Assembly: GCA_944383015.1 (NCBI GenBank)
Contig: CALWOC010000008.1
Coordinates: forward strand, 1 to 37,535
Direction: 5' to 3'
Source: an uncultured Clostridia bacterium
GTDB taxonomy: Bacteria; Bacillota; Clostridia; TANB77; CAG-465
Length of the DNA: 37,535 nucleotides
Positions 17,328 through 26,357 of this stretch are shown here, in pieces (position 1 is the first letter of the stretch; every line of letters begins with the position of its first letter). The notes beneath the pieces were generated by a model that saw only the letters and a program-made list of their open reading frames with translations, ran no database searches and had not been told where the DNA came from. The position numbers and the translations under genes are program-made.

Positions 17328-18122
17328 TTAATATGAACCTATTATTCTAAATTCATCACAAAATTCTTGCATTTTATTTAAAACTTTATTTATTTTTTCT
17401 TCCTTTTCATCACCTTCAATATCTACAAAAAACATATACTCTCCAAGTCTTGTTTTAGCAGGTCTTGACTCAATTTTAGTTAAGTTTATTTCATTTACAG
17501 AAAAAATCCCCAAAATTTCATATAAAGCTCCTGGTTCATCTTTTGTAGAAAAAATAATTGAAGTCTTTTTTGTCTTTCTTGTATTTTTATTTTTTGACAA
17601 AACTATAAATTTTGTTTGATTTCCATCTATGTCTTGTATATTATTTTGTAGTGTCTCTAATTTATATATTTTCCCACAAGATTCATTACAAATACAAGCA
17701 GTGTTTACCTCTTTTGAAGCAAGTTTTGCAGCATAAGACGTGCTAGATACTGGTATTTGTTCAACACCATAATAATAATCATTTAAAAATTTCTTACACT
17801 GTGCAAGAGCTTGTGGATGAGAATATATTTTTGCTACTTTTAAATCTTTTTCTTTTGCCATAAGCTTATGGTTAATATCTAAAATTATCTCATCTTTTAT
17901 ATATACATCTTTATATTCAAATATTGAGTCTATTGTATCAAGTACACTTCCATGTATAGCATTTTCAATTGGTACTACACATTCTTCAACTTTTCCTTTT
18001 TCAAGAGACTCAATAACCTTAACTATAGTATCAAATTCTAATAATTCGTCTCCATCTTTCTTATATAAATTTACAGCATCATAAGAATATGAACCTTGTG
18101 GTCCTAAATATCCTATCTTCAT
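17328..18122 (-). CDS. pheA: Prephenate dehydratase with ACT domain
   Basis: Converts prephenate to phenylpyruvate in phenylalanine synthesis, cytoplasmic. The catalytic domain (1-180) shows GYLGPQGSYSYDA (4-16), VPIENAIHGSV (50-60), SHPQALAQC (101-109), SSTSYAA (126-132) and NQTKF (168-172). The family normally has TRF here, so Arg is replaced by Lys171 beside the catalytic Thr170. The regulatory ACT domain (about 188-264) has GALYEILGIF and ESRP (218-221), which bind phenylalanine in relatives. There is no chorismate mutase domain. The start overlaps the aminotransferase stop by ATGA, which ties the two steps together. Confidence 0.95.
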   Translation of the reverse strand: MKIGYLGPQGSYSYDAVNLYKKDGDELLEFDTIVKVIESLEKGKVEECVVPIENAIHGSVLDTIDSIFEYKDVYIKDEIILDINHKLMAKEKDLKVAKIYSHPQALAQCKKFLNDYYYGVEQIPVSSTSYAAKLASKEVNTACICNESCGKIYKLETLQNNIQDIDGNQTKFIVLSKNKNTRKTKKTSIIFSTKDEPGALYEILGIFSVNEINLTKIESRPAKTRLGEYMFFVDIEGDEKEEKINKVLNKMQEFCDEFRIIGSY

Positions 18123-19195
18123 TTAATCACCTCTTTAAGTGCTTTTATAAATCCCTGCATATCATCTAAAGTAGAAATACTAACTCTTATCCATGTATCC
18201 ATAAGAGGAAATCCACCTCTTACTATATATCCTCTTTTTATAAACTCTTCTTCACATTGCTTTGAATTTCTTCTTAAATTCATCATTATAAAATTTGCTT
18301 GTGTCTTAATATATTCTATTTTAAGCTTATCAAGCTCTTGATACATATAATCAATTGTAGAATGTATCTTTTCTACTGATTTTTCCATAAAATCTTTATC
18401 TTTTAAAGCAATGTTTGCACATTGCTGTGATATTCTAGAAACATTAAAAGGTACTCTAACTTTTTCAAGCTCATTAATAAGAAGTGGATTTGCAACTATA
18501 TATCCTATTCTTAAAGCAGCAAGACCATATGCTTTTGAAAAAGTTCTTAAAACACAGACATTATCATATTTTTTTACTAAATCTATTGAGCTCTTATATG
18601 ACGTGTCTCTTACAAATTCAAAGTATGCCTCATCAACTACAACTAATATATCATTTGAAATTTTCTTTATAAAATCTTCCATTTTTCTACTAGCAATTAT
18701 TGTTCCTAGTGGATTATTAGGATTTGTTATATATATTATTTTTGTCTTTTCATCTAAAAGGCTTAACATTTCATCTAAATTAAAATTATAATCTTCGTTA
18801 TATTTTATTGTCTTTATTTTTGCATCTTGAATATTAGCTTCTGAAAAATAACTAGAAAATGATGGTAGCTCTGTTACAATATTATCACCTTTATCTAATA
18901 ACACTCTAGATATCATTTGAATAATTTCTACAGATCCATTTCCAAATAATAAAAAATTATCTTTAACATTAAGCTCTTTTGCAAGATTTTTCCTTAATTC
19001 TGTAACATAATTATCTGGATAAATCTCATATCTTAAATTATTAGATATATCCTTAATTTTTGGAGTTGGTCCATATGGATTTTCATTTGAAGCAATTTTT
19101 ACGACCTTATCTAAATTATATATTCTTTTAATTTCTTCCTCACTTTTTCCTGGAATATATGGACTAACCTTATTTAAGCATTTTCTATATTTCAT
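18119..19195 (-). CDS. hisC: Histidinol-phosphate / aromatic aminotransferase (HisC family)
   Basis: Fold-type I PLP aminotransferase of 358 residues. Seen: SNENPYGP (36-43), GNGSVEII (85-92), TNPNNPLG (157-164), DEAYFEF (188-194), the PLP lysine Lys221 in TFSKAYGLAALRIGY, and the substrate-binding Arg in WIRVS. HisC enzymes convert imidazole acetol-phosphate to histidinol-phosphate, but many also act on phenylpyruvate. Here the 4-base overlap with pheA and absence of other his genes suggest the main job is the last step to phenylalanine (inference). GGAGGT precedes the ATG. Confidence 0.93.
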   Translation of the reverse strand: MKYRKCLNKVSPYIPGKSEEEIKRIYNLDKVVKIASNENPYGPTPKIKDISNNLRYEIYPDNYVTELRKNLAKELNVKDNFLLFGNGSVEIIQMISRVLLDKGDNIVTELPSFSSYFSEANIQDAKIKTIKYNEDYNFNLDEMLSLLDEKTKIIYITNPNNPLGTIIASRKMEDFIKKISNDILVVVDEAYFEFVRDTSYKSSIDLVKKYDNVCVLRTFSKAYGLAALRIGYIVANPLLINELEKVRVPFNVSRISQQCANIALKDKDFMEKSVEKIHSTIDYMYQELDKLKIEYIKTQANFIMMNLRRNSKQCEEEFIKRGYIVRGGFPLMDTWIRVSISTLDDMQGFIKALKEVIK

Positions 19196-19204
19196 ATATA
19201 CCTC

Positions 19205-19738
19205 CTAAAATTTTAATACTTTTATCTTTGATATATCTATATCATATATTTTTTCATAAACACTTTGAACGTCTAAAGCTGTAACTTTCTTATTCTCTAA
19301 CTCTAATTTCTTTAATATTTTATTTACATTCTCTTCATTTTTTCCTTCTATTTCCACATAAGTAGGTATTAAAGGCCAAGTATCAATATCTATTTCAACA
19401 TCATCTAAAATATACTGTATTCTATTATTTTCTTGATATCCTTTAGCTTTTATTCCAGCTATTTCTAAAAGCTCATTTGTCTTGTTAAAATCATCAACTT
19501 TTATTTCTAATTCTTTTGTTCCATCTATTGTATCTTTTTCTACTGATTTATATGTAAGTGTTGTCTCTTTTCCATTGGTTCTAAGTCTTAACCATTTTCC
19601 ATCACATTTTGGTACAGTATTGTACACGTATCTTTTTTGATTATATTCACCATTAAATTTAGCCCCAATTTCATTTAGCTTTTTTATTAGTTTATCTTTA
19701 TCTATTTCTAAAACTCTAACTTCATACTCAATATTCAT
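19205..19738 (-). CDS. CYTH-domain protein (class IV adenylate cyclase / triphosphatase fold)
   Basis: About 177 residues. The CYTH signature ExExK at the N-terminus is present as EYEVR (4-8), with Arg in place of Lys. Further marks: KWLRLRTNG, TLTYKS, KELEIKVDD, VEIDIDTWPLIPTYVEIEG, the acidic and basic residues that line the tunnel for triphosphate and metal in the family. Probably an inorganic or nucleoside triphosphatase; adenylate cyclase activity cannot be excluded. The ATG at 19738 has GGAGG 8 bases upstream; longer starts have none. It is 9 bases ahead of hisC and probably the first gene of that operon. Confidence 0.85.
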   Translation of the reverse strand: MNIEYEVRVLEIDKDKLIKKLNEIGAKFNGEYNQKRYVYNTVPKCDGKWLRLRTNGKETTLTYKSVEKDTIDGTKELEIKVDDFNKTNELLEIAGIKAKGYQENNRIQYILDDVEIDIDTWPLIPTYVEIEGKNEENVNKILKKLELENKKVTALDVQSVYEKIYDIDISKIKVLKF

Positions 19739-19786
19739 AATGATTTCCTCCATTTTTTCTTTAGATATAATATCACAAGAACATAT

Positions 19787-19792
19787 ATTATA
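19787..19792 (-). promoter_or_regulatory. Possible -10 of the CYTH-hisC-pheA operon
   Basis: TATAAT on the minus strand, preceded directly by TTG, lies 49 bases before the start. No convincing -35 is visible; the palindrome at 19823-19836 lies farther upstream. Confidence 0.35.
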
Positions 19793-19822
19793 CAATAATT
19801 TTTATTTAAAGATTTTCTTATC

Positions 19823-19836
19823 TGACCACTGGGTCA
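19823..19836. promoter_or_regulatory. Palindrome TGACC-ACTG-GGTCA, possible operator
   Basis: A 5-4-5 inverted repeat, a local GC-rich island in an AT-rich intergenic region, ending 1 base before the -35 of the acyl ligase promoter and lying between two divergent transcripts. It fits a regulator binding site but a chance palindrome of this size is possible. Confidence 0.4.
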
Positions 19837-19837
19837 A

Positions 19838-19867
19838 TTGACAACATTGTTTCAATAATAGTATAAT
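19838..19867 (+). promoter_or_regulatory. Promoter of the acyl ligase gene
   Basis: TTGACA (19838-19843), an 18-base spacer and TATAAT (19862-19867): both hexamers are consensus. Confidence 0.8.
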
Positions 19868-19893
19868 ATCATTAGATTTTAGGAGGTATTATC

Positions 19894-21627
19894 TTGAAGA
19901 ATAATGAAATAATATATAAAAATGCAAAAAAGGTCACTAGTTTTAGAGAAATTGTTGAGGAAAGTGCAAAAAAATTTGGAGATAAAAATGCATTTATAAT
20001 TAAGGAAAAAATAGAAAAAGATCCAAAATATAAGTACATAACATACAAAAAGCTTAAAGAAGATGTTGATGCTTTAGGACAAGGATTAATAAGCATGGGA
20101 TTAAAAAATAAAAGAATTGCAATAATTGGGAAAAATAGCTATGAATGGGGATTATCTTATCTTACTGTCTTATCATCTGTGGGAATTTGTGTACCATTAG
20201 ATAAAGGATTAAAACAAGATGAAATAGAATCACTAATTACTCGTAGTAAAACAGATTGCATAATCTTTGACAGTCAATATTTAGATGAAATAAAGCAAAT
20301 ACAAGAAAATGGAAATACTTTTATTACTAATTATGTATGTATGAAAGAAAACTCAAATGGATATACATCAATTAAAGAAATAATAGAAATTGGTAAAAAA
20401 GAATTAAAAGAAGGAAAAAAAGATGTATTTGAATACAAAATGGATCCCAATGAAATGGCAGTTATACTATTTACTTCAGGTACAACTTCAATATCTAAAG
20501 CTGTAATGCTTTCTCAAGATAACATATTATCTAATATATATCAACTAGATTGTATGATAGAATTTTATGATACTGATGTATCACTTGCATTTTTACCATT
20601 TCATCATACTTTTGGTTCAACAGCTTTACTTCTATTTTTACATAATGGAGTATGTACAACATTTTGTGACGGCTTAAAATATGTACAAAAAAATCTAGTA
20701 GAATATAAAGTTTCTGTTTTTGTATGTGTTCCATTAATTCTTGAGGCTATGTACAAAAAGATAATGCTTGAAGTAAAAAAACAAAACAAAGAAAACATAT
20801 TAAAAATAGGAAGTAGTATATCAAACTTTTTATTAAAGTTTAAAATAGATATTCGTAGGAAATTATTTAAACAAGTTTTAGATCAACTAGGTGGTTGCGT
20901 AAGACTTGTAGTAAGCGGAGCTGCAGCATTAGATAAAGATGTTGCAAAAGGATTTAGAAATCTAGGAATCACAGCTCTTCAAGGATACGGTCTTACAGAA
21001 ACTTCACCTGTTCTGTCCGCTGAAAATATGTTTCATATTGCACCTGGTACTGTAGGTATTCCACTATATGGAATTGATATTGAAATAGACAATCCTGATG
21101 AACATGGAATTGGTGAAATAAAAGCTAAAGGTCCTAATGTAATGCTTGGATATTATGAAAATGAAGAAGCAACAAATGAAGTTTTAAAAGACGGATGGTT
21201 TTATACAGGAGACCTAGGATATTTTGATAAAAATGGTGATTTAGTAATAAGTGGTAGAAAGAAAACTGTTATAGTTTTAAAAAATGGTAAGAATATTTTT
21301 CCAGAAGAACTTGAAATTTTAGTAAACAATTTACCATATGTTGCAGAATCAATGGTATTTGGATATCCTAAAGGAGACGATTTAATAATTTCTGTTGAAA
21401 TTCAATACAATAAAGAATATGTAGAAAAACATATGAATAATATATCATATGATGAATTACATGAAATTGTTTGGAAAGATATTAAAAAAATTAATACTAC
21501 TCTTCCAACATATAAGTATATTAAAAAATTATTCTTAACTGATGAAGAAATGATAAAAACTACAACAGCTAAAGTCAAGAGATTTAAAGAAATAGAAAAA
21601 ATATTAAATAAGGAAAAAGAAAATTAA
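19894..21627 (+). CDS. Long-chain acyl-CoA (or acyl-ACP) synthetase, AMP-binding family
   Basis: 577 residues; activates a fatty acid with ATP to the acyl-adenylate and transfers it to CoA or a carrier. Seen: phosphate loop TSGTTSISKAV (194-204), FLPFHHTFG, VSGAAALDKDV, the adenylate motif GYGLTETSPV, and WFYTGDLGYFDKNGDLVISGRKK; a C-terminal Lys in TTTAKVKR is placed where the catalytic Lys is expected. The loop departs from the usual TSGTTGxPKGV at three positions (Ser, Ser, Ala). The start is TTG, 7 bases after a perfect AGGAGG; no ATG fits. The only plus-strand gene in this part, with its own promoter, palindrome and terminator. Substrate and acceptor cannot be told. Confidence 0.92.
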   Translation: MKNNEIIYKNAKKVTSFREIVEESAKKFGDKNAFIIKEKIEKDPKYKYITYKKLKEDVDALGQGLISMGLKNKRIAIIGKNSYEWGLSYLTVLSSVGICVPLDKGLKQDEIESLITRSKTDCIIFDSQYLDEIKQIQENGNTFITNYVCMKENSNGYTSIKEIIEIGKKELKEGKKDVFEYKMDPNEMAVILFTSGTTSISKAVMLSQDNILSNIYQLDCMIEFYDTDVSLAFLPFHHTFGSTALLLFLHNGVCTTFCDGLKYVQKNLVEYKVSVFVCVPLILEAMYKKIMLEVKKQNKENILKIGSSISNFLLKFKIDIRRKLFKQVLDQLGGCVRLVVSGAAALDKDVAKGFRNLGITALQGYGLTETSPVLSAENMFHIAPGTVGIPLYGIDIEIDNPDEHGIGEIKAKGPNVMLGYYENEEATNEVLKDGWFYTGDLGYFDKNGDLVISGRKKTVIVLKNGKNIFPEELEILVNNLPYVAESMVFGYPKGDDLIISVEIQYNKEYVEKHMNNISYDELHEIVWKDIKKINTTLPTYKYIKKLFLTDEEMIKTTTAKVKRFKEIEKILNKEKEN

Positions 21628-21638
21628 TATAAATTAAG

Positions 21639-21667
21639 CCAGCACCTAAAAAAGGTGCTGGTTTTTA
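21639..21667. terminator. Bidirectional terminator between acyl ligase and MucBP protein
   Basis: CCAGCACC (21639-21646) and GGTGCTGG (21654-21661) form a GC-rich 8-bp stem followed by TTTTT on the plus strand; the A-run in the loop and the adjacent A-rich side allow use from the minus strand too. Confidence 0.85.
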
Positions 21668-24600
21668 TTATTTCTTTTTATTTTTAACTATTACAAATAC
21701 TATACCAATTACACATACTACTGCCACACATGCTATAGCTATTACTGCTATATCTCCTGTGTCCACATTTATCTCTTCTGGTATTTTTTCATATACTACA
21801 TCAAATACTAGCTGTCCTGCTACAAATTTTGCTCTTATCTCTTTTTCTCCTACTATCTTATATCCTTCTATTTCTGGTGCTTCCATATAGAAGTCTTTTC
21901 CTTCTTCTCCCTCTTCTATATATGTCTCTTTTAATATATTTCCTTCTTTATCTATAAAGTTTACTTTTATTGTTCCTTTCTCTATTGGCTCTACTACTAC
22001 TTCTTGTCTTACTATATATACTACCTCTATTACTCCTTCTTTATATTCTCCTTCTACATTTTCTGGTCTTTTTACTATCTCATATCCTTCTATCTCTTTT
22101 TCTTCTACTTTATATTTATCTCCTACTTTTCCTTCGCTTTCTTCTCTTAATATCTCTTTTCCTTCTTCATCTATATATTTTACTATTAGTTTTCCTATCT
22201 TTCTTTCATAGTGATATATTACTTCTTTTTCTTCTCTTTCTAATACTCCGCTTGTCTCTCCTTCTACTTTTACTAAGCTATATCCTTCATATTCTCTTCT
22301 TTCTGTCTTATAACTGTCTCCTACTTTTCCCTCTATCTCATAGCTCTCTATTATTTCTCCTGTCTCATCATCTACATATTTTACTTCTACTTTTCCTGCT
22401 ATCTTTCTATACTCATATACTACTTTTCCGTTTTCTCTTTTATATGTTCCATTTTGATTTTCTGGTATCTTTACTAATTCATATCCTTCTATTTGTCTTG
22501 GATATGTCTCATATTTATCTCCCTCTAGTCCACTTACTTCATCTTCATATAACACTTCTTTTGTATCTTGATCTATTCCTTCTATCTCTACTTTTGATGT
22601 TCTTATATAATAATATACTACTTCTTGTGGCTCTACTGTTAGCTCTATCTGACTAAAGTCTGGTTTTTCATTTAATATATAATATTTAAAGTCTTTTTCT
22701 TCTAACTCTATTACATCTTTTTCATTTCCACTATATTCTTTTTGATCTAATAGTTCTCCTGTTATCTTATCTACATATTTTACTGTTAGTCCTGCTGATA
22801 TTTTCTTATAATAGAATGTCTTTGTTATATTCTCTCTTCCCATCACTCCTGTTGTCTCTTCTGGACTTTCTACTAATACATATCCTCCTATGTTCTGAGC
22901 TAGTGCTTCGTATCTTTCTCCTTCTTTATATTCTTTTTCTATATTTTCTATTATTTTTTCATTTGTATTTGCATCTATATGCTCTGTTATTAATTTTGAT
23001 ACTTTCTTATACTTATATATTACCTCTGTTGGGTTCTTCTCCATCTGTCCACTTGCTTTTCCTTCTGTCTCTACCCATTCATATCCTTCTATTTCTTTCT
23101 TTACTGTTTCGTATTCGTCTCTTTCTAGTCCTTCTATTACTTCCTCTTCTCCTATTTTCTCTCCTGTTACCATATCTATATATTTTACTGTTACTTTTGT
23201 ATTTTTCTTATAATAGTATGTTACCTCTATATTCTCTCTTCCTACTACTCCTGCTGTATTTCCTGAGTCTCCTGTTTTTGTATATCCTTTTATTTCTTTC
23301 TCTTTTGTTGTATACTCTGCTTTCTCATCATAATCTACTGGCATCTCTGCTATTAGTATCTCATTTGTGTTCTCATCTTTGTGATATACTGTTACTTTTG
23401 TTTGTTTTACATATTTATATACTATCTCTACCGGCTCTCTTGACATTTGTCCTGATGGCTCTCCTACCACTTCTACAAATCTATATCCTGGTATATCTTT
23501 TTGCTCTGTTGTATACTCGTCTCCTTCTAGTCCTGTCTTACTTTCTGTTCCTGAGATCTCTATATTTTCATACATATCTATGTATTTTACTGTTACTCCT
23601 GTGTTTTTCTTATAATAGTATGTTACTTCTATATTTTCTCTTCCTACTACTCCTGTTATATTTTTACTATCTTCTACACATGTATATCCTTCTATTGTCT
23701 TTCTTACTGTTGTATAGTTATCTCCCTCACTATATGTTACTTCTATCTTATCTGTTATCTCTTCTCCTGTTACTTTATCTACATATTTTGTTACTACATT
23801 TGACTGTTTTATATAATAATATGTTATTGTTATTGGTTCCCTTTCCATCTTTCCTGATGTATTTCCATCTACACTTACATATTTATATCCTTCAAATGTC
23901 TTTTGCTCTGTATCATAATCATCTGCTTCTAGTCCATTTATTACTATTTCTTTCTCTAATGACTCATTTGTCTTTACATCTAAATATCTTACTGTTACTG
24001 ATGTATTTTTCTTATAATAATATACTACTTCTATATCTTTATCTTCTACTGTTCCTGCTGTGTTTTGTGTATCTCTTGTATATGTATATCCTGCTATTTG
24101 CTTCTTCTCTGTTGTATAACTTTCTCCTTGTTTATATGTTGTTACTACTTGATCTGCTCCTTCTATTTCTTCTCCTGTATTTTCATCTACATATTTTACT
24201 GTTACATCTGATAATTTTCTATACTCATATGTAACTGTTATTTTCTCTACTGTCATTTCTCCTTTTGCATTACTTGGTGTTAATACTAATTCATATCCTT
24301 CTACATTTTTAGCTTCTGTTTCATATGGATCTTTTTCTAATCCTGTTTTTGTAACTGTATCTGCTATCTCTTTTCCTGTTACTTGATCTATATATTTTAC
24401 TTCTACTCCCGATGAAATCTTTTTATAATAATACACTACTTCTATGTCTTTATCCTCTACTGTTCCTGATGTGTTTTGTGTGTCTCTTGTATATGTATAT
24501 CCTGCTATTTGCTTTTTCTCTGTTGTATAACTTTCTCCTTGTTTATATGTTGTTACTACTTGATCTACTCCTTCTATTTCTTTTCCTGTAATTTCATTTA

Positions 24601-26251
24601 CATATTTTACTGTTACATCTGATAATTTTCTATACTCATAAGTAACTGTTATTTTCTCTACTGTCATTTCTCCTTTTGCATTACTTGGTGTTAATACTAA
24701 TTCATATCCTTCTATATTTTTAGCTTCTGTTTCATATGGATCTTTTTCTAATCCTATTTTTGTAACTTTATCTATTATCTCTTTTCTAGTTACCTGATCT
24801 ATATATTTTACTTCTACACTTGTAATTTTTTTATATCTATATTCTACATTTATATTTTCTCTTCCTACTTGTCCTGATGTATTAGTTGATTTACTAACAA
24901 GTTTATATCCATCAAAACTCTTTTCTTCTGTTGTATAACTATCACCTTGCTTATATGTATTTACAACATCAGTTATAAGTTTTTCTCCAGTTATATCATT
25001 TATATAACTTGCTGTTACTTTTGCATTTTTTGCATAATAATATGTTATTGTTTGCTCGTTTTCTGTTAATGTATAACTTTCTGTACTTGGTTTTTGTACT
25101 AATGTATATCCTGCTATATTTTTAGATGATGTTGTAAAACTCATTCCAATTGGTCCAGTTTTATATTCAGTAGATAATACTTCTCCTGAATATTTATCTA
25201 CATATTGTATAGTAGCACCACTTTGTAAGTTAAATCTAGCATAAAAATTACTTGCTCCTTCACATCTTTCAAAATAAAAGATAGTTAAAGTGTGTTTTCC
25301 TTCCTCTAATAATTTATCTCCAAAAATATTTTCTTTATATACATTCTTTTTATCTTGTGTGATATTATTCAAATCCCAAACATTTTGAACATAAGACTGA
25401 TTTCTTGCAAAATTAATATATCCTGCTATAGCTCCATGTCCTCCACCAATATCTAATTTTAGTTCTCCATCAACATATACCCAAACATCATCATCACCAC
25501 TAAAATTAAATACCATATCTTCTTTTGTACCGTCAGCTTTTACAGCTTTTCCATCAGAAGTCATATAAAATGGTATATCTATTCTTAAACCATAAGTATA
25601 CACTGTTGGTGCACCATTTTCAACTAATGAATCTGTTAAATCATTAAATAAAAATAATCCTGCCATTCCTAAATGTGAGCCATTATATAAGTCAAATTTC
25701 TTTTCAGCATAATTCCTATTTACAGTAAAATTATTACTGTCTAATACGTACCAACCATCACCTTCCAAGTAAAATGGAAATTTCCAGTCTCTTAAAACCT
25801 CTTTATATGGTTTTCCATTTCCTGTAAGTCCATTTGCTTCACTTGCTGTTGGGAAGAAAGGCAACTTATTACTATAATTTACTTTTAAAGAATTATTTTG
25901 CATATTATTTGAAGCAATACCTTGTGTTGCTCCAGAAGTTACTCTAACATTATTTGCATTAATTCTTTCATTTTGATATCCACCAAATTTTATACCAGCA
26001 CTTCCAAATAAAAATAACTTTTCATCTATTCTTTGCTTTTGATCTGCTGGCAAATTATTAAAATCTGATGAACTATATCCTCTTTCATAAGCATTATATG
26101 CATCAGTATCATAATCTACAACAGTACAACTATACCATCTTATCCTACTTTCATCTACTTTAGTATCTGGTGTTGCAACCGCTCCATAAACATTATCTAA
26201 TGATATAATACTAAGAATAAAAAAACATAATAAAAATAGTTTTTTCTTCAT
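21668..26251 (-). CDS. Fibro-slime / MucBP-repeat giant surface protein, 1527 aa
   Basis: Secreted, membrane- or wall-anchored. The ATG at 26251 has GAGGTGG upstream; the frame continues upstream without a ribosome site. Signal peptide 1-23 (cleavage near VYG). Residues about 200-345 match the fibro-slime domain (FSGDDDVWVYVDG at about 250-262, LDIGGGHG, HTLTIFYFER), a PA14-like beta fold. From about 347 to 1490 there are about 17 MucBP-type repeats of 65-68 residues, each with VKYVD near the start, YxTEKK and GYxxV in the middle and YYYKK at the end; MucBP domains in lactobacilli bind mucin. The end is DTGD (1497-1500), a hydrophobic helix with Cys1513, and VKNKKK, matching the 4618-9243 adhesin although the outer domains are unrelated. 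Probably a mucus adhesin. Confidence 0.92.
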   Translation of the reverse strand: MKKKLFLLCFFILSIISLDNVYGAVATPDTKVDESRIRWYSCTVVDYDTDAYNAYERGYSSSDFNNLPADQKQRIDEKLFLFGSAGIKFGGYQNERINANNVRVTSGATQGIASNNMQNNSLKVNYSNKLPFFPTASEANGLTGNGKPYKEVLRDWKFPFYLEGDGWYVLDSNNFTVNRNYAEKKFDLYNGSHLGMAGLFLFNDLTDSLVENGAPTVYTYGLRIDIPFYMTSDGKAVKADGTKEDMVFNFSGDDDVWVYVDGELKLDIGGGHGAIAGYINFARNQSYVQNVWDLNNITQDKKNVYKENIFGDKLLEEGKHTLTIFYFERCEGASNFYARFNLQSGATIQYVDKYSGEVLSTEYKTGPIGMSFTTSSKNIAGYTLVQKPSTESYTLTENEQTITYYYAKNAKVTASYINDITGEKLITDVVNTYKQGDSYTTEEKSFDGYKLVSKSTNTSGQVGRENINVEYRYKKITSVEVKYIDQVTRKEIIDKVTKIGLEKDPYETEAKNIEGYELVLTPSNAKGEMTVEKITVTYEYRKLSDVTVKYVNEITGKEIEGVDQVVTTYKQGESYTTEKKQIAGYTYTRDTQNTSGTVEDKDIEVVYYYKKISSGVEVKYIDQVTGKEIADTVTKTGLEKDPYETEAKNVEGYELVLTPSNAKGEMTVEKITVTYEYRKLSDVTVKYVDENTGEEIEGADQVVTTYKQGESYTTEKKQIAGYTYTRDTQNTAGTVEDKDIEVVYYYKKNTSVTVRYLDVKTNESLEKEIVINGLEADDYDTEQKTFEGYKYVSVDGNTSGKMEREPITITYYYIKQSNVVTKYVDKVTGEEITDKIEVTYSEGDNYTTVRKTIEGYTCVEDSKNITGVVGRENIEVTYYYKKNTGVTVKYIDMYENIEISGTESKTGLEGDEYTTEQKDIPGYRFVEVVGEPSGQMSREPVEIVYKYVKQTKVTVYHKDENTNEILIAEMPVDYDEKAEYTTKEKEIKGYTKTGDSGNTAGVVGRENIEVTYYYKKNTKVTVKYIDMVTGEKIGEEEVIEGLERDEYETVKKEIEGYEWVETEGKASGQMEKNPTEVIYKYKKVSKLITEHIDANTNEKIIENIEKEYKEGERYEALAQNIGGYVLVESPEETTGVMGRENITKTFYYKKISAGLTVKYVDKITGELLDQKEYSGNEKDVIELEEKDFKYYILNEKPDFSQIELTVEPQEVVYYYIRTSKVEIEGIDQDTKEVLYEDEVSGLEGDKYETYPRQIEGYELVKIPENQNGTYKRENGKVVYEYRKIAGKVEVKYVDDETGEIIESYEIEGKVGDSYKTERREYEGYSLVKVEGETSGVLEREEKEVIYHYERKIGKLIVKYIDEEGKEILREESEGKVGDKYKVEEKEIEGYEIVKRPENVEGEYKEGVIEVVYIVRQEVVVEPIEKGTIKVNFIDKEGNILKETYIEEGEEGKDFYMEAPEIEGYKIVGEKEIRAKFVAGQLVFDVVYEKIPEEINVDTGDIAVIAIACVAVVCVIGIVFVIVKNKKK
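24010..24831. repeat. Tandem 411-base duplication of a MucBP repeat pair
   Basis: 24010-24420 and 24421-24831 are near-identical direct copies (137 codons, two MucBP units each), giving an A-B-A-B order in the protein. Differences are scattered single bases; the similarity fades near 24407 and 24818. Confidence 0.85.
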
Positions 26252-26269
26252 ACATTCCACCTCATTTTT

Positions 26270-26298
26270 ATGATAGCATAAAACAATAAAATTGTTTA
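26270..26298 (-). promoter_or_regulatory. Possible promoter of the fibro-slime/MucBP gene
   Basis: TGCTATCAT (extended -10; hexamer 26275-26270) with TAAACA (26298-26293) 17 bases upstream on the minus strand, about 20 bases before the start codon. Confidence 0.5.
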
Positions 26299-26329
26299 GT
26301 ACACAAATAATTTTTTTCATAAATATAAC

Positions 26330-26356
26330 AAAAATGTAGTACTAAAAAGTACTACA
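26330..26356 (-). terminator. Terminator after the 26358-26732 gene
   Basis: GTAGTACT (26336-26343) and AGTACTAC (26348-26355) form a perfect 8-bp stem with a 4-base loop; the minus strand continues ATTTTTG. Confidence 0.8.
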
Positions 26357-26357
26357 A

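Noticed and set aside
21970..24234. Very long plus-strand reading frames rich in Leu, opposite the MucBP gene (also 36396-37382)
   Set aside because: They are shadows of a Glu/Lys/Tyr-rich gene on the other strand: its codon use leaves few stops in the complementary frame. No ribosome sites, and the product is a low-complexity Leu/Ser/Tyr string.
22800..24840. Regularly spaced similar sequences that look array-like
   Set aside because: The period is about 200 bases and follows MucBP domain units in frame; there are no short identical repeats with unique spacers, so it is not a CRISPR array.
26252..26320. Longer N-terminus of the MucBP protein starting at 26320
   Set aside because: It would put 23 residues before a clear signal peptide and include the predicted promoter; no ribosome site there.
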